A DNA stretch of 64,000 nucleotides from Procambarus clarkii (GCF_040958095.1 NC_091160.1:42079194-42143193), one strand, 5' to 3'; shown: positions 27,482-38,938, counted from the stretch's first letter. Program-made: numbers and translations. Notes: generated by a model from the sequence alone, not told the origin.

Positions 27482-28310
27482 CCAGCACTTGTAACATGAC
27501 ACACCTGCCTCTAGTACACCTTCCATACCTGGCTGTGACACACCTGCCTCTGCTGCACCTTCCATACCTGGCTGTGACACACCTGCCTCTGCTGCACCTC
27601 CCATACCTGGCTGTGACACACCTGCCTCTGCTGCACCTTCCATACCTGGCTGTGACACACCTGCCTCTGCTGCACCTCCCATACCTGGCTGTGACACACC
27701 TGCCTCTGCTGCACCTCCCATACCTGGCTGTGACACACCTGCCTCTAGTACACCTCCCATACCTAGCTGTGACACACCTGCCTCTGCTGCACCTCCCATA
27801 CCTGGCTGTGACACACCTGCCTCTGCTGCACCTCTCGTACCTGGCTGTGACACACCTGCCTCTGCTGCACCTCCCATACCTGGCTGTGACACACCTGCCT
27901 CTGCTGCACCTCCCATACCTGGCTGTGACACACCTGCCTCTGCTGCACCTCCCATACCTGGCTGTGACACACCTGCCTCTACTGCACCTTCCATACCTGG
28001 CTGTGATACATCTTCCATACCTGGCTGTGACACACCTGCCTTCCTGCCTCTACTGCACCTTCCATACCTGGCTGTGATACACCTTCCATACCTGGCTGTG
28101 ACACACCTGCCTCTGGTACACTTCCCATACCTGGCTGTGACACACCTGCCTCTAGTACACCTCCCATACCTGGCTGTGACACACCTGCCTCTAGTACACT
28201 TCCCATACTTGGCTGTGACACACCTCCCATACCTGGCTGTGACACACCTGACTAGTACACCTGCCATACCTGGCTGTGACACCTGCCTCTACTACACCTG
28301 TCCATGAAGC
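27482..28310 (+). repeat. Minisatellite, 39-bp unit
   Basis: About 21 copies of a unit with ACACACCTGCCTCTGCTGCA and CCTCCCATACCTGGCTGTG. CTGC and AGTA variants (CTGCTGCAC versus CTAGTACAC) are mixed. The 39-bp period (13 codons) keeps frames open on both strands for hundreds of bases. These open frames are not genes. Confidence 0.95.
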
Positions 28311-28370
28311 GACTGTCACCACACCTGTGATGTCTCTGCCTGACATATCTGAACTCGGTTTTCCACAGGT

Positions 28371-28430
28371 GTTTATCTTGAGATGATTTCGGGGCTTATC
28401 GTCCCCGCGGCCCGGTCCTCGACCAGGCCT
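28371..28430 (-). mobile_element. T3 module (3' end of S2-type SINE or its LINE partner)
   Basis: The plus strand reads TTATCTTGAGATGATTTCGG, CCCCGCGGCCCGGTCCTCG and ACCAGGCCTCC. Only the 3' module is present, without the tRNA head. Confidence 0.65.
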
Positions 28431-28573
28431 CCTAATGTACTGTATATACAATATTTCAGTTGTTGACACATGTTGACACACGTGGCTCGGGTACACAGGT
28501 ATGACACAGGTATATTACATCTGGTCCTCGGTTCTCATAACGTCTTGACACTTGTTTGAGCACGAGGGGTCAA

Positions 28574-29050
28574 TAATTGGTCTTGGTACTGCTGGGTCAA
28601 TAATTGGTCTTGGCACTACTGGTCAGTAATTGGTCTTGGCACTACTGGTCAATAATTTGTCTTGGCACTACTGGTCAGTAATTGGTCTTGGCACTACTGG
28701 TCAATAATTGGTCTTGGCACTACTGGTCAGTAATTGGTCTTGGCACTACTGGTCAATAATTGGTCTTGGCACTACTGGTCAATAATTGGTCTTGGCACTA
28801 CTAGTCAGTAATTGGTCTTGGCACTACTGGTCAATAATTGGTCTTGGCACTACTGGTCAATAATTGGTCTTGGCACTACTGGTCAATAATTGGTCTTGGC
28901 ACTACTGGTCAATAATGGGTCTTGGCACTACTGGTCAGTAATTGGTCTTGGCACTACTGGTCAGTAATTGGTCTTGGTACTGCTGGGTCAATAATTGGTC
29001 TTGGTACTGCTGGGTCAATAATTGGTCTTGGTACTACTGGTCAATAATTG
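28574..29050 (+). repeat. Minisatellite, 26-bp unit
   Basis: About 18 copies of GGTCTTGGCACTACTGGTCA plus ATAATT (or GTAATT). First and last copies carry the TACTGCTGGG variant, so the array edges are homogenised differently from its middle. Confidence 0.95.
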
Positions 29051-29520
29051 GGGGCCAGAGGTAGATGTCATTTTCAGAAATATGTTTATGGTGATAAATA
29101 GCTACTGACTGGGCATGTGTTAGGGGCCTCTCTTAGCCAGTAACATATGTACTTTCACTTACATATGTACAATTTCTCTACACATTCTATAGAGCCTCGG
29201 GGCCTCTTACCAGAACCAACCCCAAGTGAGGGTTAAGGTATTGAGGACTTAGCAGTAATAGGCAAGACAGAGGGTAGAGGGGGAGTGTAGTCAACACTAA
29301 CTCATCACCATGTGTACTACAAACTAATGGAAAACTATATACACCTACCACATATACAGCACACATAACACTGTGTGGGTCACTCTCACACAGGACACTA
29401 CAAGACACTTTGAGAGGTATGAAAGCAGGCGGCGGGCTGTCCGCCTTCTGTGAGACTTTCCTCTGAGGTACTCAGGCCGGCGAGTCCACTTTTCTCAGTA
29501 ATTCACGAAGAAGAAGAAAC

Positions 29521-29673
29521 TATCAGGGGGAAAGCGCCAAGTCATTACGACTATATATCACTGGGAAGGGGTCAGGATAAGGATTTGGGATGGGACGGGG
29601 GGAAGGAATGGTGCCCAACCACTTGTGGACGGTCGGGGATTGAACGCCGACCTGCATGAGGCGAGACCGTCCC
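29521..29673 (-). mobile_element. tRNA-derived SINE, family S1 (antisense)
   Basis: Plus strand: GGGGAAAGCGCCAAGTCATT, GGTGCCCAACCACTTGTGGA, CGGTCGGGGATTGAACGCCG (reverse B box), GCATGAGGCGAGACCGTCC. The match to the S1 body and head is complete except at the extreme 5' end. Confidence 0.8.
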
Positions 29674-29944
29674 CCACAGTATGATCAGTAAACACTCTGT
29701 GAACCCCCAGCAACACGCTGGCCGGCGTCCTCTAAAGCCTTCATCTCTAACAAGTCTTACATTAGAGGACGGATGGATGCTAGTCCCATCTACTACCACA
29801 ACTGGGCTACCCCGGGACACGTCGTTCCGGCCATCAATTGCTGGCTGGGTAATTCACAGTCTCCAACGATCATTCCCCCTACTTGTTCCCACGGAAACAC
29901 GCCATGTGTTCAAGATCGCCCTTCCTGGCCACTCCCAACTTCTA

Positions 29945-30092
29945 CCTTGAGGTTACCTTGAGATGACTTCGAGGCTTAGCGTCCTCACGGCCCGGTCCTC
30001 CATCAGTCCTCCTCGTTGCTGGACTGGTCAACTAGGCTGTTGGACGCGGCTGCTCGCAGCCTGAAGTATGAGTCACAGCCTGGTTGATCTTG
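29945..30092 (+). mobile_element. LINE-related repeat with T3 module
   Basis: GAGGTTACCTTGAGATGACTT, TCACGGCCCGGTCCTCCATC, then CTAGGCTGTTGGACGCGGC and CGCAGCCTGAAGTATGAGTC. Antisense homologue at 53755-53893. The T3 part equals the reverse complement of the S2 SINE 3' end. Confidence 0.65.
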
Positions 30093-30197
30093 TAAGGAAC
30101 AACTATGGTACACTAAGAAGGTAACTACACAAGTGTCAGATCACAGCCGTCCACCCGGGCACAGAGAATGGGGTCAGGTGCAGGCAACAGATGGCGC

Positions 30198-30207
30198 CAC
30201 ACACACA

Positions 30208-30270
<63 letters not shown>
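30198..30270 (+). repeat. (CA)n microsatellite
   Basis: Uninterrupted (AC)n except one AT step near the start. The right edge (AATAGCGTGATATAGCAAAT, GAACCAATCCACAAG) is the S5 SINE tail, which itself begins with CACACA in other copies. Confidence 0.95.
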
Positions 30271-30273
<3 letters not shown>

Positions 30274-30311
30274 AGCGTGATATAGCAAATGAACCAATCC
30301 ACAAGTGTTAT

Positions 30312-30386
30312 ATGACAAAGAGTGCTGGGAAGACGGGACACCTCGAGCGTAGCTCTCATCCTGTAACTACACTTAGGTAATTACAA
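30312..30386 (+). mobile_element. CR1-C LINE 3' tail
   Basis: GACAAAGAGTGCTGGGAAGA, CGGGACACCTCGAGCGTAGC, CATCCTGTAACTACACTTAG and GTAATTAC. It matches the end of the RT frame at 49559-49893. Confidence 0.7.
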
Positions 30387-30540
30387 GCGTGTGGGATCAT
30401 CCCGGACGTAGGTTCGAACCGTCATCAGGGCCGCCTTTGTGTATTTGACCATAAGCTGCACATTACCCCTAGAGAGTGTGGCCAGTGAGTACTGGCTGGG
30501 TACTGTACACGCCGCGACCAGCACCACACTCCTCTCTTAC

Positions 30541-30770
30541 ACTAAGCTGCCAAACCTATTTATCTTTCTTTAATGATGACCAACTTTGCATTTATTAAAC
30601 AGTTTATAATCTTGGAGACTTTACAACCCAAGGTTGTTGTTGTTATAAACAACTTCGTTGTGTTTCAATGTACTGGTTAATGAATGTAAACAATGATGCT
30701 TGAGGAAAGATGTACAGGCTTCGTAAGTGGTTGTGTAAATGATAACTATTGGGCCGCCTTGACATGACCA
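30541..30770 (+). mobile_element. Diverged MITE related to 45727-45995
   Basis: Shares ATTTATTAAACAGTTTATAA, GTTGTTGTTATAAACAACTT, AATGTAAACAATGATGC and GAAAGATGTACAGGCTTCGT in the same order. Both terminal segments are eroded. Confidence 0.45.
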
Positions 30771-30903
30771 ACCTGGCTGTACACACCTGACAGCTAAAGT
30801 TAACACCTGTCATACCTGGCTTTGTGCTCTAGTGGAACACTATACACCAGACGATCATCACTACTGGCTTAATACTCCCCATACAAGGTACTCTTAACCC
30901 TTA

Positions 30904-32200
30904 ATGTCTGGCACCCTGGACTCTGTACCCTGGACTCTGTACCCTGGACTCTACACCCTGGACTCTGCACCCCGGACTCTGCACCCCGGACTCTGCACCC
31001 TGGACTCTACACCCCGGACTCTGCACCCCGGACTCTGCACCCCGGACTCTACACCCTGGACTCTACACCCCGGACTCTACACCCCGGACTCTACACCCTG
31101 GACTCTACACCCCGGACTCTACACCCCGGACTCTGCACCCCGGACTCTGCAGCCCGGACTCTACACCCTGGACTCTACACCCCGGACTCTACACCCCGGA
31201 CTCTACACCCTGGACTCTACACCCTGGACTCTACACCCCGGACTCTGTACCCTGGACTCTGTACCCTGGACTCTACACCTCGGACTCTACACCTCGGACT
31301 CTGTACCCTGGACTCTGTACCCTGGACTCTACACCCCGGACTCTGTACCCTGGACTCTGTACCCTGGACTCTACACCCCGGACTCTGTACCCTGGACTCT
31401 GTACCCTGGACTCTACACCCCGGACTCTGTACCCTGGACTCTGTACCCTGGACTCTACACCCCGGACTCTGTATCCTGGACTCTGTACCCTGGACTCTAC
31501 ACCCCGGACTCTGTACCCTGGACTCTGTACCCTGGACTCTACACCCCGGACTCTGTACCCTGGACCCTGGACTCTGTACCCTGGACTCTACACCCCGGAC
31601 TCTGTACCCTGGACTCTGTACCCTGGACTCTGTATCCTGGACTCTGTACCCTGGACTCTACACCCCGGACTCTGTACCCCGGACTCTACACCCCGGACTC
31701 TGTACCCTGGACTCTACACCCCGGACTCTGTACCCTGGACTCTGTACCCTGGACTCTACACCCCGGACTCTGTACCCTGGACTCTACACCCTGGACTCTA
31801 CACCCCGGGCTCTGTACCCTGGACTCTGTACCCTGGACTCTACACCCCGGACTCTGTACCCTGGACTCTGTACCCTGGACTCTACACCCCGGACTCTGTA
31901 CCCTGGACTCTGTACCCTGGACTCTACACCCCGGACTCTGTACCCTGGACTCTGTACCCTGGACTCTGTACCCTGGACTCTACACCCCGGACTCTACACC
32001 CCGGACTCTGTACCCTGGACTCTACACCCCGGACTCTGTACCCTGGACTCTACACCCCGGACTCTACACCCTGGACTCTACACCTTGGACTCTGCAACCC
32101 GGACTCTGCACCCCGGACTCTACACCGCGGACTCTACACCCTGGACTCTACACCCTGGACTTTACACCCCGGACTCTACACCCTGGACTCTACACCCGAC
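30904..32200 (+). repeat. Minisatellite, 14-bp unit with 42-bp higher order
   Basis: About 92 copies of GGACTCT(GTA or ACA or GCA)CCC(T/C). Two main variants, GGACTCTGTACCCT and GGACTCTACACCCC, are arranged in places as a trimer of 42 bp. Because 3 x 14 is a whole number of codons, one frame stays open for 433 codons (30904-32205), repeating PGLYTPDSVPWTLY-like blocks. No signal peptide, domain or splice context supports a protein. Confidence 0.95.
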
Positions 32201-32568
32201 ACTAACTCACCAATTCTCAACAAATAATTAATTAAGAGATACGGAGAGACGGTGTGGAGCCTAAGGAAACATGGCCGCCGGGGACAGGGAGCCAGCGGTC
32301 TTGGAAGACGAGGTAGGAGGGGGGGGGGAGTCTGCAGAGGAGGTAGGAGATAGAGAGTGGAGAGATAAGGAAATATCCACGGGGGAATGTGTGAAACAGG
32401 CGCAAGAAATGAAACTGATTTAACAGGTGTGTGAAACAGGTGTGTGTAATTAGGAATATGAGAGGCGTGAGAAGGTGGGAGGGGGTGGGGGGGGGGAGAG
32501 GTGTGGAACAGGTGTGGAATGGACAGGAGAAACATATTGGAAAAATAGTCACAGATAAAACTTTTAGC

Positions 32569-32800
32569 CGGGGAGCCGGTCGGCCGAGCGGACAGCACGC
32601 TGGACTTGTGATCCTGTGGTCCTGGGTTCGATCCCAGGCGCCGGCGAGAAACAATGGGCAGAGTTTCTTTCACCCTATGCCCCTGTTACCTAGCAGTAAA
32701 ATAGGTACCTGGGTGTTAGTCAGCTGTCACGGGCTGCTTCCTGGGGGGTGGAGGCCTGGTCGAGGACCGGGCCGCGGGGACACTAAAGCCCCGAAATCAC
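32569..32800 (+). mobile_element. tRNA-derived SINE, family S2
   Basis: GGGGAGCCGGTCGGCCGAGC head, GGGTTCGATCCCAGGCGCCG B box, body AAACAATGGGCAGAGTTTC, TACCTAGCAGTAAAATAGG, and 3' T3 module GGGCCGCGGGGACACTAAAG. It stops at CCCGAAATCAC, where a truncated S1 copy begins. Confidence 0.85.
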
Positions 32801-32810
32801 TTTTGATTTT

Positions 32811-32912
32811 GAAGGATTTGGGATGGGACGGGGGGAAAGGAATAGTACCCAACCACTTGTGTGGACGGTCGGGGGATTGAACGCCGACCTGCATGAAGCG
32901 AGACCGTCCCGA
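32811..32912 (-). mobile_element. Truncated S1 SINE fused to the S2 SINE
   Basis: Antisense S1: GGATTTGGGATGGGACGGGG, CCCAACCACTTGTGTGGACG, GGGGGATTGAACGCCGACCT, AAGCGAGACCGTCCC. It lacks the 3' third of S1. Only about 10 bp separate it from the S2 copy. Confidence 0.75.
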
Positions 32913-33109
32913 GAACTATAATCCGAGTGTTATCTTTGGTCTAAATAACCAAAGGAAAGTAATGGCGGATGTTATCCTACAGTCCCCGGCCCCAGCGTCT
33001 GGTCGGTGAGTGATAGCAGGAAAATTACACCTGAACTCTACTGCCATTTCAGTCAACATAGTCGCCAACAGGAAGCCTGTTAGGCTTATCGACGGCCAAA
33101 TACAGTAGT

Positions 33110-33215
33110 GCCACTTCCCCCTAACTCTAGGGAACCACCGGTTTAACTGCTAGGTGAACAGGGGAATCAGGGGGAACGAAACCTAAACACTTTAACTACC
33201 TCGGAAACGGAATTC
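33110..33215 (-). mobile_element. SINE body remnant (S4-like)
   Basis: Plus strand TTTAACTGCTAGGTGAACAG, then a run of GGAATCAGGGGGAACGAAAC. It resembles the S4 body but no tRNA head is recognisable. Confidence 0.4.
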
Positions 33216-33249
33216 TGGACATTTTGGTAAATGCAGACTGCTCTCCTAA

Positions 33250-33440
33250 CAAGATTCACGAAACAGTTACGCAAGCACTTACGAACGTGTACAACTGTAG
33301 ATATGATAGAGCCCAGTAGGCTCAGGAACCTGTACACCACTTGATTGACGGTTGAGAGGCGGGACCAAAGAGCCAGAGCTCAACCCCCGCAAGCACAACT
33401 AGATGAGTACATCTTACCTCAATCTTTGATTGACGGGTGT
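33250..33440. mobile_element. MITE fragment split by a CR1-A tail insertion
   Basis: AAGATTCACGAAACAGTTAC, GCAAGCACTTACGAACGTGT (33251-33290), then CATCTTACCTCAATCTTTGA (from 33410), continues exactly where 45727-45995 continues without interruption. The intervening 33296-33405 is a CR1-A 3' end (GTAGATATGATAGAGCCCAG ... AACTAGATGAGTAC). GTACA occurs at both junctions, though it is partly the LINE end itself. Confidence 0.65.
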
Positions 33441-33647
33441 GTGATAACAAGTTGGCAGCCCTGTCACCAGTAGCCTAGTGCACTAGGCCCAACAATATGA
33501 TCACAATCTCTTGCTCACAATTAATGCAAGGATGTGTCGTCAGTCAATTTACAGTAGAAACTGTCCTCGCGTCCTGAGGCTTGGCTAGTCCAGGCTATGG
33601 CCGACTCTGTTGATAAGGACGGGTTGGGGTGAGGACTTCACAACTCC

Positions 33648-33762
33648 ACTGCCAGGTATTGACCAGTCCGGACACTGCCAGGTTTTGACCAGTCCGGACA
33701 CTACCAGGTTTTGACCAGTCCGAACACTACCAGGTTTTGACCAGTCCGGACACTTGGGCGTG
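33648..33762 (+). repeat. Short tandem array, about 26-bp unit
   Basis: About 4.4 copies of CCAGGTTTTGACCAGTCCGG plus ACACTA, with few differences (one PyATTG variant at the first copy). Confidence 0.9.
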
Positions 33763-33951
33763 GTAGCCCCAAGGAACACTGAAAATGTGTACATGACTCT
33801 ATGGTTCTGTCCAGTGTTAGTTATGTTACCAATGTTTTATATGAGTGAACGTACATAGTGTTCTATAACATCTTGATGTTACAATATATGTGGTCCTCTA
33901 CTAACTGCTAATGTTTTCAACTAATATTGTGTATTACATTCTCTGTGCCTC

Positions 33952-34362
33952 TCCCCAGGCCTAGCCTCTCCCCAGCCCTAGCCTCTCCCCAGCCCTAGCC
34001 TCTCCTCAGCCCTAGCCTCACCCCAGCCCTAGCCTCTCCCCAGGCCTAGCCTCTCCCCAGGCCTAGCCTCTCCCCAGCCCTAGCCTCACCCCAGCCCTAG
34101 CCTCTCCTCAGCCCTAGCCTCTCCCCAGGCCTAGCCTCTCCCCAGCCCTAGTCTCTCCCCAGCCCTAGTCTCTCCCCAGCCCCAGCCTCTCCCCAGCCCT
34201 AGCCTCTCCCCAGGCCTAGCCTCTCCCCAGGCCTAGCCTCTCCCCAACCCTAGCCTCACCCCAGCCCTAGCCTCTCCTCAGCCCTAGCCTCTCCCCAGGC
34301 CTAGCCTCTCCCCAGCCCTAGTCTCTCCCCAGCCCTAGCCTCTCCCCAGCCCAGCGCCCTCT
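33952..34362 (+). repeat. Minisatellite, 17-bp unit
   Basis: About 24 copies of AGCCTCTCCCCAGCCCT with variants (CAGGCCT, CCTCAG, TCACC). Runs of variant order repeat, suggesting block duplication inside the array (compare 34014-34130 with 34180-34310). Confidence 0.95.
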
Positions 34363-34675
34363 ACCTCTCCGTGTACTGTAGCCTCATATAGAGAACATCG
34401 ATAGTGACAGTTTCCAAATTAATTTTGTTTATCTTTCCTATAGCCTAAGAGTGATAAGAATACTATGAGTTGTCTTCATAAATTAATAAACTGTAACTTT
34501 TACTTACGATTGGACATTAGTGATAACATTATCGTTTCTCAAAATACTTATTGTTATTCGGTTGAGAATCGTTTCAAGGATTGCTGTATATTTTGAAATT
34601 TAGAAGACCTGTAACTTTATTGGGTTAAAATAATCACCTTTTTCTGTAAGGTGATTCTGAGTTGGTTGCCGTTGT

Positions 34676-34676
<1 letters not shown>

Positions 34677-34763
<87 letters not shown>

Positions 34764-34770
34764 ACACACA
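34677..34770 (+). repeat. (CA)n microsatellite
   Basis: Long (AC)n, one TA step near the end. A reverse-type (GT)nG-run follows at about 34835-34862. Confidence 0.95.
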
Positions 34771-34870
34771 CCAGTGGGGCAACAGGCCAATATTGACAGG
34801 CGCAGGAAATGACACACATGTGGTGAGGTTCCTGGTGTGTGTGTGTGTGGGGGGGGGGGGGGCGCTCACC

Positions 34871-36479
34871 TATATGTCTTTACCTAGATTGAATTACAAT
34901 TTGGAGCTCTGGCCTTGAACCTTCTTGTGTCGGAAAATCCGACACCATTTAATAATAATATCATACAGACAGATAAGAGCTGTGTTGTATAAACAAGTTA
35001 CCCATAGAAAACGTAACTTGTAGTGGAATTACCGTCTATAGAAAACGGGATATCATCACCACATACTATTATAAATCACCACCTATTATGGTGGGAATTA
35101 TTCTTAAATACATTAGTCTTTGGACTTTACCATCATAAAACATCTTATATAAATTAACTTAATTATCAATATTAAAGTAGAGTAAATGTGACCCTTCTAT
35201 CACTTTCTGACATGTGGACAATGTAAGCCAGGCGTCAGTGGGGAAGGAGGGCAGCCATTGTTTATATTGAGACCAGAGGCTCACACGGGAGCAAATTCGG
35301 CTCCTGTTAATTTTACTTGGACGTAGTGTTATGGAAACCAAAGGTGTACCATTATCACACGCTGTCAACAAATTCAAGTTAAGTGTTCTTTCCGAAACCC
35401 ATGTATCTTTCATTTATGGCCATTAATGTCATTATATAGGGTGACCCGGTTAGAGCACGACATAGCCTCAAATTAAAAGGTAATTAAGCCAGGTCTTTAT
35501 TGTTCCATGTATAGTGTTTTCTCTGATATAACTTGTCATATATAGGATTCTGGCTTCACAGTTAGCGCCCTTTTGACAGGTCAAGACGAGGAAGAGTTTG
35601 TGCACCAGTTACTGGGTGATATGGAAGCTACCTCAAAGAGGATAATTTGGTGTCTACACCCTAGTTATACCTGGTGGACTAGCCTGCTGTACTATAAGAT
35701 AAGGAACCTCTTCAATGTTTAATAATGTATGTAGTTAATTCTGTAGTTTGATTGGCTGCATATATATAAACTAATAAACCCCCCCTAATGTGTAGAGGAT
35801 CGATTTGTGAGATTATGAGATTATTGCAGAAATACAGTCCACTTAACATTATACAAATTGCTATCGAAGTATATAAATTAACGTAAATATAAATTCATAT
35901 AAATTAAATAAATATAAATCTCACAGGTCGGTTCCCACATCTTGGTTCAAACTCTTATCTTATTTAAATTTAGAATCGAAGGTATTAGGCTTAACCAGTG
36001 AGTGGAATTTGTATGAATGTGTCTCGTGTCCTCTGCTTGTCTGTGTGTCGTTATGATACACGTGTTTAGGAGAGGACCCTGACACATGAAACATCTGTTC
36101 TGCCTACCAATGTGCAGCTGTAGTACAGACGAATACCTCCACACACCGTTTTCACTGTTACATGCATACATACATACATATACATACAGATTTGCCTTCA
36201 AATATGCTGATTAACCTTAGAAAACCCCATTGAATTACATGATGCCATTTGGTTGGTCGAATTTTATGTAGGACAGAGAAGAATTGATACGCTGCTATGG
36301 AGGAGGTGAGGTGGCGCTAGATAACTGCTATAAGGCAGCTAGGTGAACGACGTATTGTGTCCTTGTAAAATTCAATTACACAAAGTCGAACTTGAGGTGA
36401 GAACAATAGAAGGTTTCATGTTGTTTCAGAAGTGGAGGAAACGTGTTTACCTCACGTGAAAGTGAGACGGGGATTGATG
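34871..36479. other. Stretch without recognised features
   Basis: AT-rich single-copy-looking DNA with no gene, tandem array or known repeat of this window. It is one of the longest such stretches in the right-hand 39 kb. Confidence 0.5.
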
Positions 36480-36485
36480 TTTCAG

Positions 36486-36545
36486 ATTCAGCTACTCAGA
36501 ACGAAGTGTCCATGTAGCACGGGCTATGGTGAGCCCGTAATGAGG
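36486..36545 (-). mobile_element. AACe remnant
   Basis: Plus strand ATTCAGCTACTCAGAACGAA, GTAGCACGGGCTATGGTGAG, CCCGTAATGAGGTTGATGAG. One unit, diverged terminal hairpin, no AAC tail left. Confidence 0.6.
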
Positions 36546-36797
36546 TTGATGAGAGCGCTAGGTTTAAAGCTGTGACAAGGTGTAGTGCACAACCGTTATG
36601 CGTTGCTGCCGCATGCCCACCTCTGTATCGAGGGTTCGCCGAGTTTGGCTGGAAATGTCGTTGTGGGGACATTTATTGGCGTAAATGTCATCCGGTGTAG
36701 GACGGAACACGTGGGAGAGTACCCCTCCCACAGTCCCCTCCCATCCTGTGGACGGGTGTTCTGTATACACCCACCCGTCCACCATCCGTGGACGGGT

Positions 36798-37033
36798 GGG
36801 TGTAATTACCTAAGTGTAGTTACAGGATGAGAGCTACGCTCGTGGTGTCCCGTCTTCCCATGTTGTTGTTATAGATTCAGCTACTCGGAACAAGTTCCAA
36901 GTAGCACGGGCTATGGTGAGCCCGTAACTTACCTGGCACAGGAGCGGGGCAAGCAGCACAGGCTATGGTGAGCCAGTAGTGGACTTACCTAGCACAGGAG
37001 CCCCGTCTTCCCAGCGCTCTTTGTCATATAACT
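36798..37033 (-). mobile_element. CR1-C LINE 3' tail split by an AACe insertion
   Basis: TAATTACCTAAGTGTAGTTAC, AGGATGAGAGCTACGCTCG, GTGTCCCGTCTTCCCA, then AACe, then CCCGTCTTCCCAGCGCTCTT and TGTCATATAA. Removing the insert and one copy of the 12-bp duplication restores the layout seen at 40995-41068. Confidence 0.8.
36861..37001 (-). mobile_element. AACe copy (two units) with 12-bp target duplication
   Basis: Plus strand begins TGTTGTTGTTATAGATTCAG and ends AGCACAGGAGC. CCCGTCTTCCCA flanks both sides (36849-36860, 37002-37013) and comes from the CR1-C tail, so the empty site is known. Confidence 0.88.
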
Positions 37034-37880
37034 GTGTACACTTTCCCGCGTCGTACCTGTGAATGTGTACATTCACCCCCACACATCCTGTAGCTTGTGC
37101 TATATGAGTGTCCTGTGTACATCGCCCAGCCCTCACCAGTGGGCGAGTGAACATCCTGTGAACAGTTATACATATCGGGTTAGTTTTGCCTCCTACATGT
37201 ACTTGCATAACCTTCTTAGCATAAAATGTTTAATTAAATGTTTATTCACAGGAATAAAATAAAGTGTATGAGCTGAAAATCCTATGAACTCTCGAGTGTA
37301 TTATTGATCATGAAAACAGTTTTTGAAAATAATCCTAAATTTAGGTTTGAGTTATATCTCCGGTGAATTGAAAAAAAGATTAATTTAACACAAAATATAC
37401 AAGATAAAATTGTGGTGTTGGATGTGAATTCAGTGAATACAGTAGAAGTATAGTACATGAAGTGTTGAAAATCTCCATAGAAAAGTTTCATATATTAGGT
37501 GTTGATTGTGGTCGAGGAATGTGTAGTGAGCGTTGAGACGGTGCAATATGGTGCTTGGATAGTGCACCTCACCATCATCACTACTTGCCTCCTCCCAACC
37601 TCTCCAGGCTCCACAACCTCCACTAACACAAGGTAAGCCAACGTTATTGTATGTCACAATGCTGTTCTTGCGGGCCGGTGTTCGATCCCCAGTGGCCTTA
37701 TGTCCCAGCTCTTAGTCTTATCATGTAATTAATAAGTAAATTAGGTTATATTGGCACCTTCTCCAGATTACACAAAGCTTATTACCTTACGTTTGAATGC
37801 GTCTGATCTGTTTGTTGAACTGTGTGACGTGGTTTATTCAATACAGTGCATGCATAGCCGACAAAAAAACCAAATATAAA
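37034..37880. other. Stretch without recognised features
   Basis: No recognised repeat. A segment near 37560-37632 (CCTCCTCCCAACCTCTCC ... CACAAGGTAAGC) resembles an exon end with a donor, but there is no coding block to support it. Confidence 0.35.
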
Positions 37881-37884
37881 GTAC

Positions 37885-37965
37885 CTACGGGCTCACCATA
37901 GCCCGTGCTACTTGGAACTGTTTGTTCCAAGTAGCGAATCTTTAACAACAACAACAACAGCTGAC
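37885..37965 (+). mobile_element. AACe copy, 5'-truncated
   Basis: CTACGGGCTCACCATAGCCC, GTGCTACTTGGAACTGTTTG, TTCCAAGTAGCGAATCTTTA, then (ACA)n. One unit, with a slightly larger terminal loop than the other copies. Confidence 0.75.
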
Positions 37966-38261
37966 AAACAAGTCTAATTATAATAAGCGAACTGCTGAAG
38001 GCTTATTGAGCCACGTAAACAGCTCTATATCAATCCTGATGCTACTGGTAACTTGTGCCACACATCTCTAAGCCCTATTGTATAAACCTCTTCATATTAA
38101 AAATCTCGACATAAAAGTTTGAATTGAATTGTTTAGTCCTATTTGTTGTAAAGGTTGAAGCCTAGTTACATCCCCGTATCCATTCTTCATCCATCCATTG
38201 GCTTACGCAAGGCAAAGTAATTTTTTTGTTAGAATGTTGAAAAATATATATTTTGGTATGC

Positions 38262-38355
38262 AGACGACGAGTCATAATAATGTGGCAATAACACACACCT
38301 CACAAGATTGAGAAACTACGTCGTTTGGGTCCGTCCTGAACCATTCTCAAGTCGA
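38262..38355 (-). mobile_element. Snapback element, truncated
   Basis: Plus strand starts with the reversed tail TGCAGACGACGAGTCATAAT, AATGTGGCAATAAC and ends GGTCCGTCCTGAACCATTCT, CAAGTCGAT. It is truncated at the same mid-palindrome ATCGACTTGAG point as 40096. Confidence 0.65.
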
Positions 38356-38938
38356 TTTTGCTATATTCTGTGCTATATGTAGCATTCCACACAAGGCTAC
38401 TATGCAACATGCCATCTGTGCTATATATATGCCTTAAACATCGTCGTTTTTCTACTGTCTACATAACTTTGGCCTACTTTAAATTAGTTCAATATTACCT
38501 ATACTTAAATTGTGACGTCTCGCCGGTCTAATAGTACGCTACACTTTTTCCATAATTATCTTTCAAATTGTAAGCTAAATGTTACTTTACGCAAAAAAAT
38601 GTAAAATTAATTTAGGCTGCTGTGCACCTGTTTAATCCAACCATTATTGCAATAATTTGTATAAGTTGTTACGAATAGTTTGTAATTCTAAAGTGTAAAA
38701 ATGACGTTAATGATGATAATCCTTTGTTAACTATGATGTTACTCAAACATTTTGTCCTCCACGTATAATGAAAAGTTAGTCATTTGTTATTTCATTTATA
38801 ATGCAATTCATACCCATCCCGTGGGCGGTGGTGAACAGGGTTACAGAGGCACATAATGAGTTCAGGAACTGAACCCCATAGTTCGTTTAGATAAGTGACA
38901 ATCAAGTGTTTCACTATTGTTAATTTTACATACATAAG
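38356..38938. other. Stretch without recognised features
   Basis: AT-rich, nothing recognised. Confidence 0.5.

Noticed and set aside
27419..28282. Long open frames on both strands (up to 287 codons) across a repeat
   Set aside because: The 39-bp period is a whole number of codons, so frames stay open by construction; no domain, start context or splice sites.
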